Position numbers and translations under genes: made by a program. A stretch of DNA of 64,000 bases from Serinicoccus chungangensis (GTDB taxonomy: Bacteria > Actinomycetota > Actinomycetes > Actinomycetales > Dermatophilaceae), in assembly GCF_006337125.1 (NCBI RefSeq), contig NZ_CP040887.1, positions 1,426,001-1,490,000 on the forward strand, read 5' to 3'. The notes beneath the pieces were generated by a model. It was given only the letters and a program-made list of their open reading frames with translations. It had not been told where the DNA came from and did not search any database. Positions 38,196 through 45,916 of this stretch are shown here, piece after piece. The first letter of the stretch is position 1. Each line of letters begins with the position of its first letter.

Positions 38196-39336
38196 GGTGC
38201 GCGACCCCCGTCCCCGGCTGCTCATCATGGCGTGGAGCCGGTTGCGCTCCGACGCCCGCGTGCTGCGCCAGATCTCGCTGTTCTCCCGTCGTTACGCGGT
38301 GACGACCCTCGGCTACGGCGAGGCCCCCGACGGGGTCGTGGAGCACCTGCGCCTGCCCGACGACGTCGTCTCCTGGCACAAGGACCGCCGGCTGCTCGTG
38401 CAGCGGCGGTTCGAGACGGCATACCGTCGGGCCCCGGTGACACGTGCCGCGGCCGCGCTGCTGGCCGGGCAGCCGCGCTTCGTCGTCGTCCTCGCCGACG
38501 ACATCGACACCCTGCCGCTCGCGCTCGACCTGGCGCCGACGGGTGGTGTGCACGCCGACCTGCACGAGTACCACCCGCGACAGAACGAGGAGTCGTGGCG
38601 GTGGCGGGCCTTCGTCGCGCCCTACTACCGCTGGCTCGTGCGCCGCTACGGCCCGCTGGCCGACTCGGTCACCACCGTCGGCGAGGGGATCGCCCGGGAG
38701 TACCGCCTGCGCTTCGGGCTGCGCGCCGGCGTCGTCGTCAACGCCCCGCAGCACGTCGACCTCGAGCCGGGGCCGGTCGGCGAGCCGCTGCGCCTGGTCC
38801 ACTCCGGCAACGCGCAGCGGCACCGGCTCGACGTCATCCTCGAGGCGATGGACCTCGTCTCCGGCCCGATGACCCTCGACCTCTACCTCATGCCGAACGA
38901 CGAGGCCTACCTCGCGCAGCTGCGGGAGCGGTATGCCGGCTCCGACCGGGTGCGGATCCATCCGCCGGTGGCGCCGCACGAGCTGCCGGCGACCCTCAAC
39001 GCCCACGACGTGGGGGTCTACGTGCTGCCGCCGGTGTCCTTCAACCACCTGTGGGCGCTGCCCAACAAGGTCTTCGACTTCGTGCAGGGGCGGCTCGCGC
39101 TGGTGGTGGGGCCGAGCCCGGAGATGGCCGCGCTGGTGCGGCGGCACGGGCTGGGGGTGGTGAGCCCGGACTTCACCGCGAAGGCGCTGGCGGAGACCCT
39201 CGACGGCCTCGACGCCGAGAAGGTGGCCGGGTTCAAGGCGGCGTCGCACGTGGCCACCGGGGAGCTGTCCGCCGAGCAGCAGGTGCGCGGCTGGGAGCGC
39301 GCCGTCGACACGCTCGCCGCCCGGGTGGGTGGCTGA
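38188..39336 (+). CDS. GT-B glycosyltransferase, paralogue of the preceding C-terminal domain
   Basis: 382 residues. The N-terminus LLIMAWSRLRSDARVLRQISL, middle HADLHEYHPRQNEESWRWR, and C-terminal NAHDVGVYVLPPVSFNHLWALPNKVFDFVQGRLALVVGP repeat the layout of residues about 410-790 of the preceding fusion protein, so the two arose by duplication. GTG 38188 overlaps the previous gene by 8 bp; GTG 38197 is an alternative. It converges on the DUF2000 gene. Confidence 0.85.
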   Translation: MAEVRDPRPRLLIMAWSRLRSDARVLRQISLFSRRYAVTTLGYGEAPDGVVEHLRLPDDVVSWHKDRRLLVQRRFETAYRRAPVTRAAAALLAGQPRFVVVLADDIDTLPLALDLAPTGGVHADLHEYHPRQNEESWRWRAFVAPYYRWLVRRYGPLADSVTTVGEGIAREYRLRFGLRAGVVVNAPQHVDLEPGPVGEPLRLVHSGNAQRHRLDVILEAMDLVSGPMTLDLYLMPNDEAYLAQLRERYAGSDRVRIHPPVAPHELPATLNAHDVGVYVLPPVSFNHLWALPNKVFDFVQGRLALVVGPSPEMAALVRRHGLGVVSPDFTAKALAETLDGLDAEKVAGFKAASHVATGELSAEQQVRGWERAVDTLAARVGG

Positions 39337-39377
39337 GCGGCACATTCCCCTCGGCATCGGCCGGGGCGGACCCGCGC

Positions 39378-39812
39378 TCAGGGGTGCAGCCGGGCCCCCT
39401 TGAGCACCTTGTCGACGCCGTTCTTCGGGCCGTGGACGGCCAGGCCGACCAGGTCGAGGTCGGGGCCGGCGACGGTCCGCACCGCAGCACGGTTGGCGGC
39501 GTCGTGGCCGGTGCCGAACATGTCCGTCGTGTAGACCGCCAGCGGCAGACCGCGGCGGACGGCCCGCTCCCGCGCCGCCGCCAGCACCGGTGCCGGGGCC
39601 TCGAACACGAGGACCGGCATACCCAGCAGCGGGAGGTATGCCTGGCCGTCCGCGTCCGCGTAGGCGTCGCCGACCAGCTCGGGCAGGGCCGCGGCGATCC
39701 CTGAGGTGAGGAAGGCCGTGACGTTGAGCCGCTGCCAGGTCGCGAGGTCGTCGCGGACGGCCACGGCGATCTTGGTGTCGAAGGGCGGGGTGAGCAGGTC
39801 CGGGTCGGTCAT
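39378..39812 (-). CDS. DUF2000 family protein
   Basis: 144 residues matching DUF2000, which has a peptidyl-tRNA-hydrolase-2-like fold: TKIAVAVRDDLATWQRLNVTAFL at the N-terminus, YLPLLGMPVLVFEA in the middle and VGLAVHGPKNGVDKVLKGARLHP at the end. Function unknown. Its ATG overlaps the stop of the AraC-type regulator by 4 bp, so the two are co-translated; regulator-DUF2000 pairs are a recurring arrangement in bacteria (from memory). Confidence 0.85.
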   Translation of the reverse strand: MTDPDLLTPPFDTKIAVAVRDDLATWQRLNVTAFLTSGIAAALPELVGDAYADADGQAYLPLLGMPVLVFEAPAPVLAAARERAVRRGLPLAVYTTDMFGTGHDAANRAAVRTVAGPDLDLVGLAVHGPKNGVDKVLKGARLHP

Positions 39813-40687
39813 GCACCCATCGTCGTGACCGGGCGCGCGACCTGTCTTGTACGGACATGATCCGGGGCGGCGCGCGACCAGGAGCGCTGGAAGCGGGCCG
39901 GGGTGGTGCCCAGGAAGGTCCGGAAGTGCCGGGTGAGGTGGGCCTGGTCGTAGAAACCGGTCTCGACCGCGACCTGCCCCGCGGGCACGCCGTCCAGCAG
40001 CAGCCGGCGGGCATGGTCGAGACGACGGCCCAGGACGTAGCGGTGCGGAGGGATGCCGTAGCCGGCCGAGAACGAGCGCACCAGGTGCGGGACGCTCACC
40101 TGGAGGTCGGCGGCGACGGCGGCGAGCGTGGTGCCGTCGGTGGGGTCGGCGTCGAGGCGCTCGCGGGCCCGTACCGCGACGAGCGGCTGCGGGCTCCGGG
40201 GCTGCGGCGTCCGACGCCGCAGGAGGGCGGCGAGCCGCTCGCGGGCGAGCGCCAGCCGCGCCTCGGCCTCCAGGAGGTCGTGGCCGACCAGGGCCCGGTG
40301 CAGCCGGTCGACGCCGGCGCGCAGGGTGGCGTCGCGCAGGAGCGGAGCGTCCACCGCTCTCCCGACCAGGTCGGGCCCCAGCTGGTCGGGGGAGAGGTAG
40401 AGCACGCGCTTGGTGAAGCCGGCGCCGCCCATGCCGCGGCCGTCGTGCGGGACGTGCGGCGGCAGCACGGTCACCCCCGAGCGCGACGGCGCAGCCCCCG
40501 CGCGGCCGTCCAGATCGTAGGCGACCGCGCCGTCGTCCACGAGCAGCACGGTCCAGGTGTCGTGGGTGTGCGCGGGGTAGGCGTGCTCCCGCCAGGACGC
40601 GTGCAGCACCTCCTCGACCCCGACGAGCGGAGGCCGGAAGGCGACCACGCGGTCGGGCCGCGCCGCGGCCGTGGGGACGGGGGTCAC
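39809..40687 (-). CDS. AraC-family transcriptional regulator
   Basis: 292 residues. An N-terminal cupin-type effector domain contains WREHAYPAHTHDTWTVLLVDDGAVAY and VTVLPPHVPHDGRG. The C-terminal 100 residues carry two helix-turn-helix units, TLAAVAADLQVSVPHLVRSF and QVAVETGFYDQAHLTRHFRTFLGTTPARF. GTG 40687 overlaps the stop of the WecB-like gene as GTGA, which fixes the start. It is co-translated with the downstream DUF2000 gene and probably controls it. Confidence 0.9.
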   Translation of the reverse strand: MTPVPTAAARPDRVVAFRPPLVGVEEVLHASWREHAYPAHTHDTWTVLLVDDGAVAYDLDGRAGAAPSRSGVTVLPPHVPHDGRGMGGAGFTKRVLYLSPDQLGPDLVGRAVDAPLLRDATLRAGVDRLHRALVGHDLLEAEARLALARERLAALLRRRTPQPRSPQPLVAVRARERLDADPTDGTTLAAVAADLQVSVPHLVRSFSAGYGIPPHRYVLGRRLDHARRLLLDGVPAGQVAVETGFYDQAHLTRHFRTFLGTTPARFQRSWSRAAPDHVRTRQVARPVTTMGA

Positions 40688-41754
40688 GGCCCGGGGCGGG
40701 GGGCGAGGAGCGCGTCCAGCACCGCGGCGGCCGCATGGCCGTCGCCGTAGGGTGCGGCGTCGGTCGGCTCGGGCGTCGGGCGCGAGGCGGCCTGAGCCAG
40801 GGCGGGACCGGGCTCGACGAGGACGTTCCAGCCCAGCTCCACGGTCTCCACCCACTCGGTCTCGGTGCGGACCGTGGTGCAGGGCGTCCGCAGGGCGAAG
40901 GCCTCCTTCTGCAGGCCGCCGGAGTCGGTGATGACGCCGCGCGCCCGGCTCACCGCACCCACCAGCCGGGGGTAGGCCAGCGGCTCCCGCGTGGTGAGCG
41001 ACCCGCCGTCCAGGTCCAGTCCGTGCTCGGCCGCCCGGGCCCGCAGCCGGGGGTGTGCGAGCAGCACGACCGGGTGGTCCACCTCCTGCAGGGCGGTGAC
41101 GACCGCGGCCAGCCGGGCGGGGTCGTCGGTGTTCTCCGCGCGGTGGATGGTGGCGAGCGAGAAGCCGCCGGACGGCATACCGAGCTCGTCGAGGACGGCG
41201 TCGGCGTCCACCAGCTCGTCACGGACCCGGTGCAGGACGTCGATCATGACGTCGCCGACGACGACCGTGCGGGACCCGAGGCCCTCGGCCGCCAGGTGCT
41301 CCCAGGCGGCCTGCGTCGGGGCGAGCAGCAGGTCGGCGGCGTGGTCGGTGAGCACCCGGTTGTGCTCCTCGGGCATGCGCCGGTTGAACGAGCGCAGCCC
41401 GGCCTCGAGGTGGGCGACGGGCACGTGCAGCTTCACCGCCGACAGCGCCCCGGCCAGGGTGGAGTTGGTGTCGCCGTAGACGAGCACCCAGTCCGGGCGG
41501 TGCTCCTCGAGCACCGCGTCCATCGCGCTGAGGATCGCCCCGGTCTGCACCCCGTGGCTGCCGGAGCCGGCGCCCAGGTGGACGTCCGGGTCGGGGATCC
41601 CGAGGTCGCTGAAGAAGACGTCGGAGAGCATCGGGTCGTAGTGCTGGCCGGTGTGCACGATGACGTGCTCGACCCCGCGGGCGGCGCACTCCTGCGCGAT
41701 CGGCGCGAGCTTGACGAACTGCGGGCGGGCCCCGACGACGGAGAGGATGGTCAC
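40684..41754 (-). CDS. wecB: UDP-N-acetylglucosamine 2-epimerase (WecB/WbpI-like)
   Basis: 356 residues, non-hydrolysing 2-epimerase fold. Motifs: SVVGARPQFVKLAPI at the start, VHTGQHYDPMLSDVFF, YGDTNSTLAGALSA, HLEAGLRSFNRRMPEEHNR, ATIHRAENTDDP and ITDSGGLQKEAFAL. It inverts C2 of UDP-GlcNAc or of a UDP-2,3-diacetamido sugar. GTG 41754 gives the conserved TILSVVGARP start. Its stop overlaps the AraC start, so an unrelated regulator pair is translationally tied to it. Together with the dehydrogenase at 45917 it feeds the surface glycan. Confidence 0.92.
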   Translation of the reverse strand: MTILSVVGARPQFVKLAPIAQECAARGVEHVIVHTGQHYDPMLSDVFFSDLGIPDPDVHLGAGSGSHGVQTGAILSAMDAVLEEHRPDWVLVYGDTNSTLAGALSAVKLHVPVAHLEAGLRSFNRRMPEEHNRVLTDHAADLLLAPTQAAWEHLAAEGLGSRTVVVGDVMIDVLHRVRDELVDADAVLDELGMPSGGFSLATIHRAENTDDPARLAAVVTALQEVDHPVVLLAHPRLRARAAEHGLDLDGGSLTTREPLAYPRLVGAVSRARGVITDSGGLQKEAFALRTPCTTVRTETEWVETVELGWNVLVEPGPALAQAASRPTPEPTDAAPYGDGHAAAAVLDALLAPRPGP

Positions 41755-41859
41755 CCGGTCGACTCTAGCCAGCGGTCCTGCGGGGTGGAGGACGGCGCTC
41801 GTGGCGGTCGGTGGCAGGCGCGGCGGAGCGGCGGTCGCCTCGCGGGATAGCGTGAGGGT

Positions 41860-44271
41860 ATGCGTGTCCTGGTCGTGACCACGTGGTTCCCGACCGCGGC
41901 GTCCCCGTCGACGGGGGTCTTCGTCGCGCGCGACGTCGCCGCCCTCGCCGACCGGCACGAGGTCGTCGTCCTGCACCTGGTCGCCCCCCACCTAGCCGAC
42001 CCGGCCCACCTGGCCGACCCGGCCGACCCGGCCGACCCGGCCGCGGTGCCACGCGGTGGTGCGGACGGCGCGGGGCCGGCGGACGGCATACCGGTCGAGC
42101 AGCTGGTCATGGACCCGCGTCGGCCCGACCACGTGGCTCGCGCGGCCCGCCGGGTCGCCGAGCTGGAGCGGGGGGCCGACCTGGTCCACACGATGGCGGT
42201 CTCGGCGCTCCTGCCGTTCGCGAGGCGGCGGCCCGACCGTCCCTGGGTGCACACCGAGCACTGGTCAGGGCTGGGGGCGCCGGAGACCCTCTCCGCACCG
42301 TTGCGGCTGGCCCGGCACGTGGTACGCCCGCTGCTGGCGCGCCCGGACGTGGTGGCGGTCGTCGGCCCGGACCTCGCGCGGGAGGTGCGCCGGCTGCGCC
42401 GGGGCCCGGTGCGGGTCGTGCCCAACATCGTCACCGCCCCGCCCGCGCTGCACCCGCGCCGGGAGCCGGGTGTCGGCCTGCGCGACCGGGGTCCGCTGCG
42501 GCTCGTGGCCGTGGGCGGGCTCATCCCGCGCAAGGACCCGGTCACCGCCGTGCGGGCGACCGCCGAGCTGCGGGCGCGGGCGGTGGACGCCCGGCTCACG
42601 TGGGTGGGGGAGGGGGTCCTGCGGGACGAGGTCGAGCGGGAGGCGGCAGCCCACGACACACCGGTCGAGCTCCTGGGAGCGCTGCCTCCGGGCGAGGTGC
42701 AGCAGGTGGTGGGGGAGGGCGACGTCTTCCTCCTGCCGACCCGGGCCGAGACGTTCTGCCTCGCCGCGGCGGAGGCCCTGGCCGCCGGGCGACCCGTCGT
42801 CGTCGGCGACGTCAGTGGGCCGCGGGAGTTCGTCGGGCCGCCGAGCGGCGAGCTCGTGCCCCCCGGGGCCCCGGCGTCGGCATGGGCGGACGCCGTGGAG
42901 ACGGTCTGGGCTGCGAGCAGCGGGCTCGGGGCGGAGGACGTCGCGGCGCCGGTGGTCGAGAGGTTCGGCCCGGAGGCGTATGCCGACCGGGTCGGGCGCG
43001 TCTACGCCGAGGCGGTGGGGCACCGGGGCGGGCAGATCGGTGACCACGACCGGCGCCGGGGGACCGGTGCGGACGCAGGAGCGGCGCGGGGCGAGGGTGG
43101 CGGGGCGGACGCAGGAGCGGCGCGGGGTGAGGGTGGCGGGGCGGCAGGGTACCGGCGTGCGGACGACCCCGGCCTCGTCGTCGACGTGGTGGTCGCCGTG
43201 CACTCCGTGCGCCGCCAGGTCGCCCGCGCGGTGCGGTCGGTCCTCGACGGCTCGGGCGACCTCCCGGTGCGGGTCAGCGTGGTCGCGCACAACCTGACCG
43301 CCGCCGACATCACGGACCTGCTGCCGGCCGACCTGCGTGAGGACCCCCGGGTGCGGGTGATGGAGGTGAGCGACGGCATACCGAGCCCCAGCGGGCCGTT
43401 CAACGCCGGGATCGAGGCGGCCAGCGCGCCGTGGGTGTCGATCATGGGTTCCGACGACGCACTCGCCCCGGGCGCGCTGCTCGGCTGGCTGGAGGCGGCG
43501 CAGGGGCGGGACCCGGACGAGCCGGTGGTCGTGCTACCGCCGGTGCGCCTGGCCGGCCGTCCCCTGCCGACCCCGCCCGCGCGGCCGGTCCGCGGCCGTG
43601 GCCGGGTCGACCTCGTGCGCGATCGGCTGAGCTACCGCTCGGCGCCGCTGGGGCTCATCTCCCGCGGGGCGCTACGTCTACCGGGGGCGCGGCTGCACCC
43701 GGGCGCGCGGGTCGGCGAGGACCTGCCGATGATGACCGCGCTGTATGCCGGGTCCGAGGTCCTGCTCGCGACGCGGGCGCCGGCCTACCTCGTGCACGAG
43801 GACGCCCCCGACCGGATCACCTCCGACCCCCGGCCGCTGCGCGACCAGCTGCTCACCGCGGACGCCCTGTGGGACCTGCCCTGGATGGCGAGGCTCACGC
43901 CCGCGCAGCGCCGCGCGGTCGGCACCAAGGTGCTGCGGATCCAGGTCTTCGGCGCGATCCTCACCCGACCCGATCCGGCCTGGTGGACCCTGCAGGAGCG
44001 GGACGAGCTGGCCCGGGTGACCAGGCGCGTCCTCGACGCCGCCCCCGGGTGCGCCGACCCGCTCAGCCTCGCCGACCGCGACCTGGTCGCCGCCGCGCTC
44101 GACCCCCAGGTGCCGGTGCCCCGGCTGCTCGGGCTCGCCCGCAGCCGGCGGCGCCACGGCACGCCCCGCACGCTGCTGCCCGGCGAGTGGCGACACGTGC
44201 TCGACCCGGAGGCGCCGCTGCGCCTCATGGCGGCCTCGCTGTGGGCCTCCCGGCCGAGCCGGCGTCGCTGA
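41860..44271 (+). CDS. GT4-GT2 fusion glycosyltransferase with repeat linker
   Basis: 803 residues. Residues 1-385 are a family 4 transferase (VLVVTTWFPTAASPSTGVFVARD, VHTEHWSG, AVGGLIPRKDPV, FLLPTRAETFCLAAAEALAAGRPVV). A Gly/Ala-rich linker at about 395-430 contains two copies of ADAGAARGEGGG. Residues about 440-800 are a GT2-like domain (VDVVVAVHSVRRQVARAVRSVL, SPSGPFNAGIEAASAPWVSIMGSDDAL, DLVRDRLSYRSAPLGLI). The domain order is the reverse of the fusion at 35820. The N-terminal domain also has an Ala-Asp-Pro repeat. It is divergent from the WecB-like gene. Confidence 0.85.
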   Translation: MRVLVVTTWFPTAASPSTGVFVARDVAALADRHEVVVLHLVAPHLADPAHLADPADPADPAAVPRGGADGAGPADGIPVEQLVMDPRRPDHVARAARRVAELERGADLVHTMAVSALLPFARRRPDRPWVHTEHWSGLGAPETLSAPLRLARHVVRPLLARPDVVAVVGPDLAREVRRLRRGPVRVVPNIVTAPPALHPRREPGVGLRDRGPLRLVAVGGLIPRKDPVTAVRATAELRARAVDARLTWVGEGVLRDEVEREAAAHDTPVELLGALPPGEVQQVVGEGDVFLLPTRAETFCLAAAEALAAGRPVVVGDVSGPREFVGPPSGELVPPGAPASAWADAVETVWAASSGLGAEDVAAPVVERFGPEAYADRVGRVYAEAVGHRGGQIGDHDRRRGTGADAGAARGEGGGADAGAARGEGGGAAGYRRADDPGLVVDVVVAVHSVRRQVARAVRSVLDGSGDLPVRVSVVAHNLTAADITDLLPADLREDPRVRVMEVSDGIPSPSGPFNAGIEAASAPWVSIMGSDDALAPGALLGWLEAAQGRDPDEPVVVLPPVRLAGRPLPTPPARPVRGRGRVDLVRDRLSYRSAPLGLISRGALRLPGARLHPGARVGEDLPMMTALYAGSEVLLATRAPAYLVHEDAPDRITSDPRPLRDQLLTADALWDLPWMARLTPAQRRAVGTKVLRIQVFGAILTRPDPAWWTLQERDELARVTRRVLDAAPGCADPLSLADRDLVAAALDPQVPVPRLLGLARSRRRHGTPRTLLPGEWRHVLDPEAPLRLMAASLWASRPSRRR
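41989..42041 (+). repeat. Short in-frame Ala-Asp-Pro coding repeat
   Basis: The 9-bp unit GCCGACCCG recurs at 41995, 42013, 42022 and 42031 inside the GT4 domain, encoding LADPAHLADPADPADPA. It is a likely site of in-frame length change. Confidence 0.8.
43069..43140 (+). repeat. Two 36-bp tandem repeats in the fusion-protein linker
   Basis: Units 43069-43104 and 43105-43140 differ at one base and each encodes 12 residues (core DAGAARGEGGG). A third partial copy begins after 43140. The number of linker units could vary between strains. Confidence 0.85.
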
Positions 44272-44863
44272 GCCGACGGGCAGCAGGGACGGTCGGCGCG
44301 GAGGGGCAGCGACGGGCGGCCCGACGGTCGGGCCCCACCCACGGGTGGTCAGGGCTGACCCAGGGCGGCTGACTGTCCGGGCCGGTCGGACCGACGTCGT
44401 CCTGGCCGCTCTAGAGATGCGGCCTGGGGTGGCCGCGGCCGGTGGGGGTTGACGTGTGTGCGGTGGTGGCCCTCTCGGGGCCATGGGGGCACACGGTGGC
44501 CCGTGAGGGGGTCCGGCCTGGGGTGGTCGCGGCCGGTGGGTGTAGGCGTGTGTGCGGTGGTGGCCCTCTGGGGGCCACGAGTGCACACGGTGACCCGTGA
44601 GGGGGTCCGGCCTGGGGTGGTCGCGGCCGGTGGGGGTTGACGTGTGTGCGGTGGTGGCCCCCTGGGGGCCGTGAGTGCGCACGGTGGGCCGTCAGGGGGT
44701 CGGACTGTGCGCGGTGGTGGCCCCCTGGGGGCCACGAGTGCGCACGGTGACCCGGCTAGGGGTCATGAGTGCGCACGGTGGCCCGTGGGGTGCGGCCCGA
44801 GCGGGCGCGGCCGCCGGCCCTCCTGCGTGTCCGGTGTCGTCTGACGGCGCGTCCGGGCTGGTC
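44272..44863. repeat. Gene-free region with a 94-bp minisatellite
   Basis: No credible gene lies here. Three consecutive units of exactly 94 bp (44418-44511, 44512-44605, 44606-44699) are followed by shortened copies (from 44700 and 44762). Each unit contains TGTGCGGTGGTGGCC, then a near-palindrome (GGCCCCCTGGGGGCC in the best copies) and a G/CACACGGTGRCCCGT block. Ninety-four is not a multiple of three, so the open frames crossing it change frame at each unit and are not coding. It separates the GT4-GT2 fusion gene from the convergent lipase gene. Confidence 0.88.
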
Positions 44864-45799
44864 CTACGACGCGTCCGGTGCGGGGAAGCGGGCGTCGAGC
44901 CAGGCGACGAGGTCGGCCTCGACCTCGTCGCGGTTGGTCTCCTGGAGCACCTCGTGCCGGGCGCCGGGCCAGATGCGCACGCTGACGTCCTGCATCCCGA
45001 CGTCGCGGAACAGGGCGGCGACCTCCTCGGTCCCGACCGCCCCGCCGACCGGGTCGACCTCGCCGGCGACCAGGTGCACGGGCAGGTGCTTCGGCATCTG
45101 CGCCGCGACCGAGGGTTGGCTCACCCAGCGCAGCCCCATGAGCAGGTCGCGGTAGAAACCGGCCGAGGCGACCGCCCCCGAGAGCTCGTCGGCCTCGTAG
45201 GCGTCGACCTGGGCGGGGTCGCGGGAGAGCCAGTCCGAGCGGGTCCGGGTCGGCCGGAAGCGGGCGTTGTAGGGGCCCATGGTCAGCGCCGTCATGAGGT
45301 GGCTCGGGGCACGGGGACCGCGCAGCCGCGCCTCCACCGAGGCCACCTGCAGCCCGAGCCACGCCATCAGCCCCGGGGGACCGGCGGTGCCCGAGAGCAC
45401 CAGCGCGGCGAGGTGGTCGCCGTACCGCGCCGCGTAGGCCCGGGCGAGGAAGGACCCCATGCTGTGCCCCAGCAGCACGAGCGGCACCCCCGGCAGCTCC
45501 TGCTCGATCCGCCCGCCGAGCGCGAGGAGGTCGTCGACGACGGCCGCGAAACCGCCCTCGTCGCCCAGGTGGCCCAGGAGGCCGTCGGTGACGGTCCGCC
45601 CGTGCCCCCGGTGGTCAGGCGCGTACACGGCATACCCGTGGTCGGTGAGCCGGCGGGCGACGTGGTCGTAGCGGGCCGCGTGCTCGACCATGCCGTGCGC
45701 GACGAGGACGGCCGCGCGGGGCCGGCCCTCGGGCGTCCAGCGGCTGACGTGGACCGCGGTGCCGTCGGGGGTGGTCAGGCTGAAGGTGGAGTCGGCCAT
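44864..45799 (-). CDS. Alpha/beta hydrolase, monoacylglycerol-lipase-like
   Basis: 311 residues. Nucleophile elbow LLGHSMGSFLARAY (Ser in GHSMG), oxyanion-region AHGMVEHAARY, DHRGHGRT, late Asp in AGEVDPVGG and His in PGARHEVLQE complete the triad. The sequence matches the lysophospholipase/monoglyceride lipase group. No signal peptide, so it acts in the cytoplasm. ATG 45799 gives the standard start. It sits in the polysaccharide locus on the opposite strand; a role there is not implied. Confidence 0.9.
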   Translation of the reverse strand: MADSTFSLTTPDGTAVHVSRWTPEGRPRAAVLVAHGMVEHAARYDHVARRLTDHGYAVYAPDHRGHGRTVTDGLLGHLGDEGGFAAVVDDLLALGGRIEQELPGVPLVLLGHSMGSFLARAYAARYGDHLAALVLSGTAGPPGLMAWLGLQVASVEARLRGPRAPSHLMTALTMGPYNARFRPTRTRSDWLSRDPAQVDAYEADELSGAVASAGFYRDLLMGLRWVSQPSVAAQMPKHLPVHLVAGEVDPVGGAVGTEEVAALFRDVGMQDVSVRIWPGARHEVLQETNRDEVEADLVAWLDARFPAPDAS

Positions 45800-45916
45800 G
45801 GACCGATGATGGCCCACGAGCCGGGTCCCGCGCGCGGGGAGCCGGTCGACCGGGGCGCGCCCGGGCCCCACGTATCCTGGTCCGGCAGGTCTGCCACCCC
45901 GACGGAAGAGGCACGG

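Noticed and set aside
43678..44682. A 334-codon minus-strand frame across the 94-bp repeats
   Set aside because: The unit length is not a multiple of three, so the product is a chance Pro/His/Arg-rich string, and it overlaps the end of a well-supported glycosyltransferase gene.
44418..44790. Possible CRISPR array
   Set aside because: The 94-bp units are contiguous with no unique spacers, and no cas genes are nearby.
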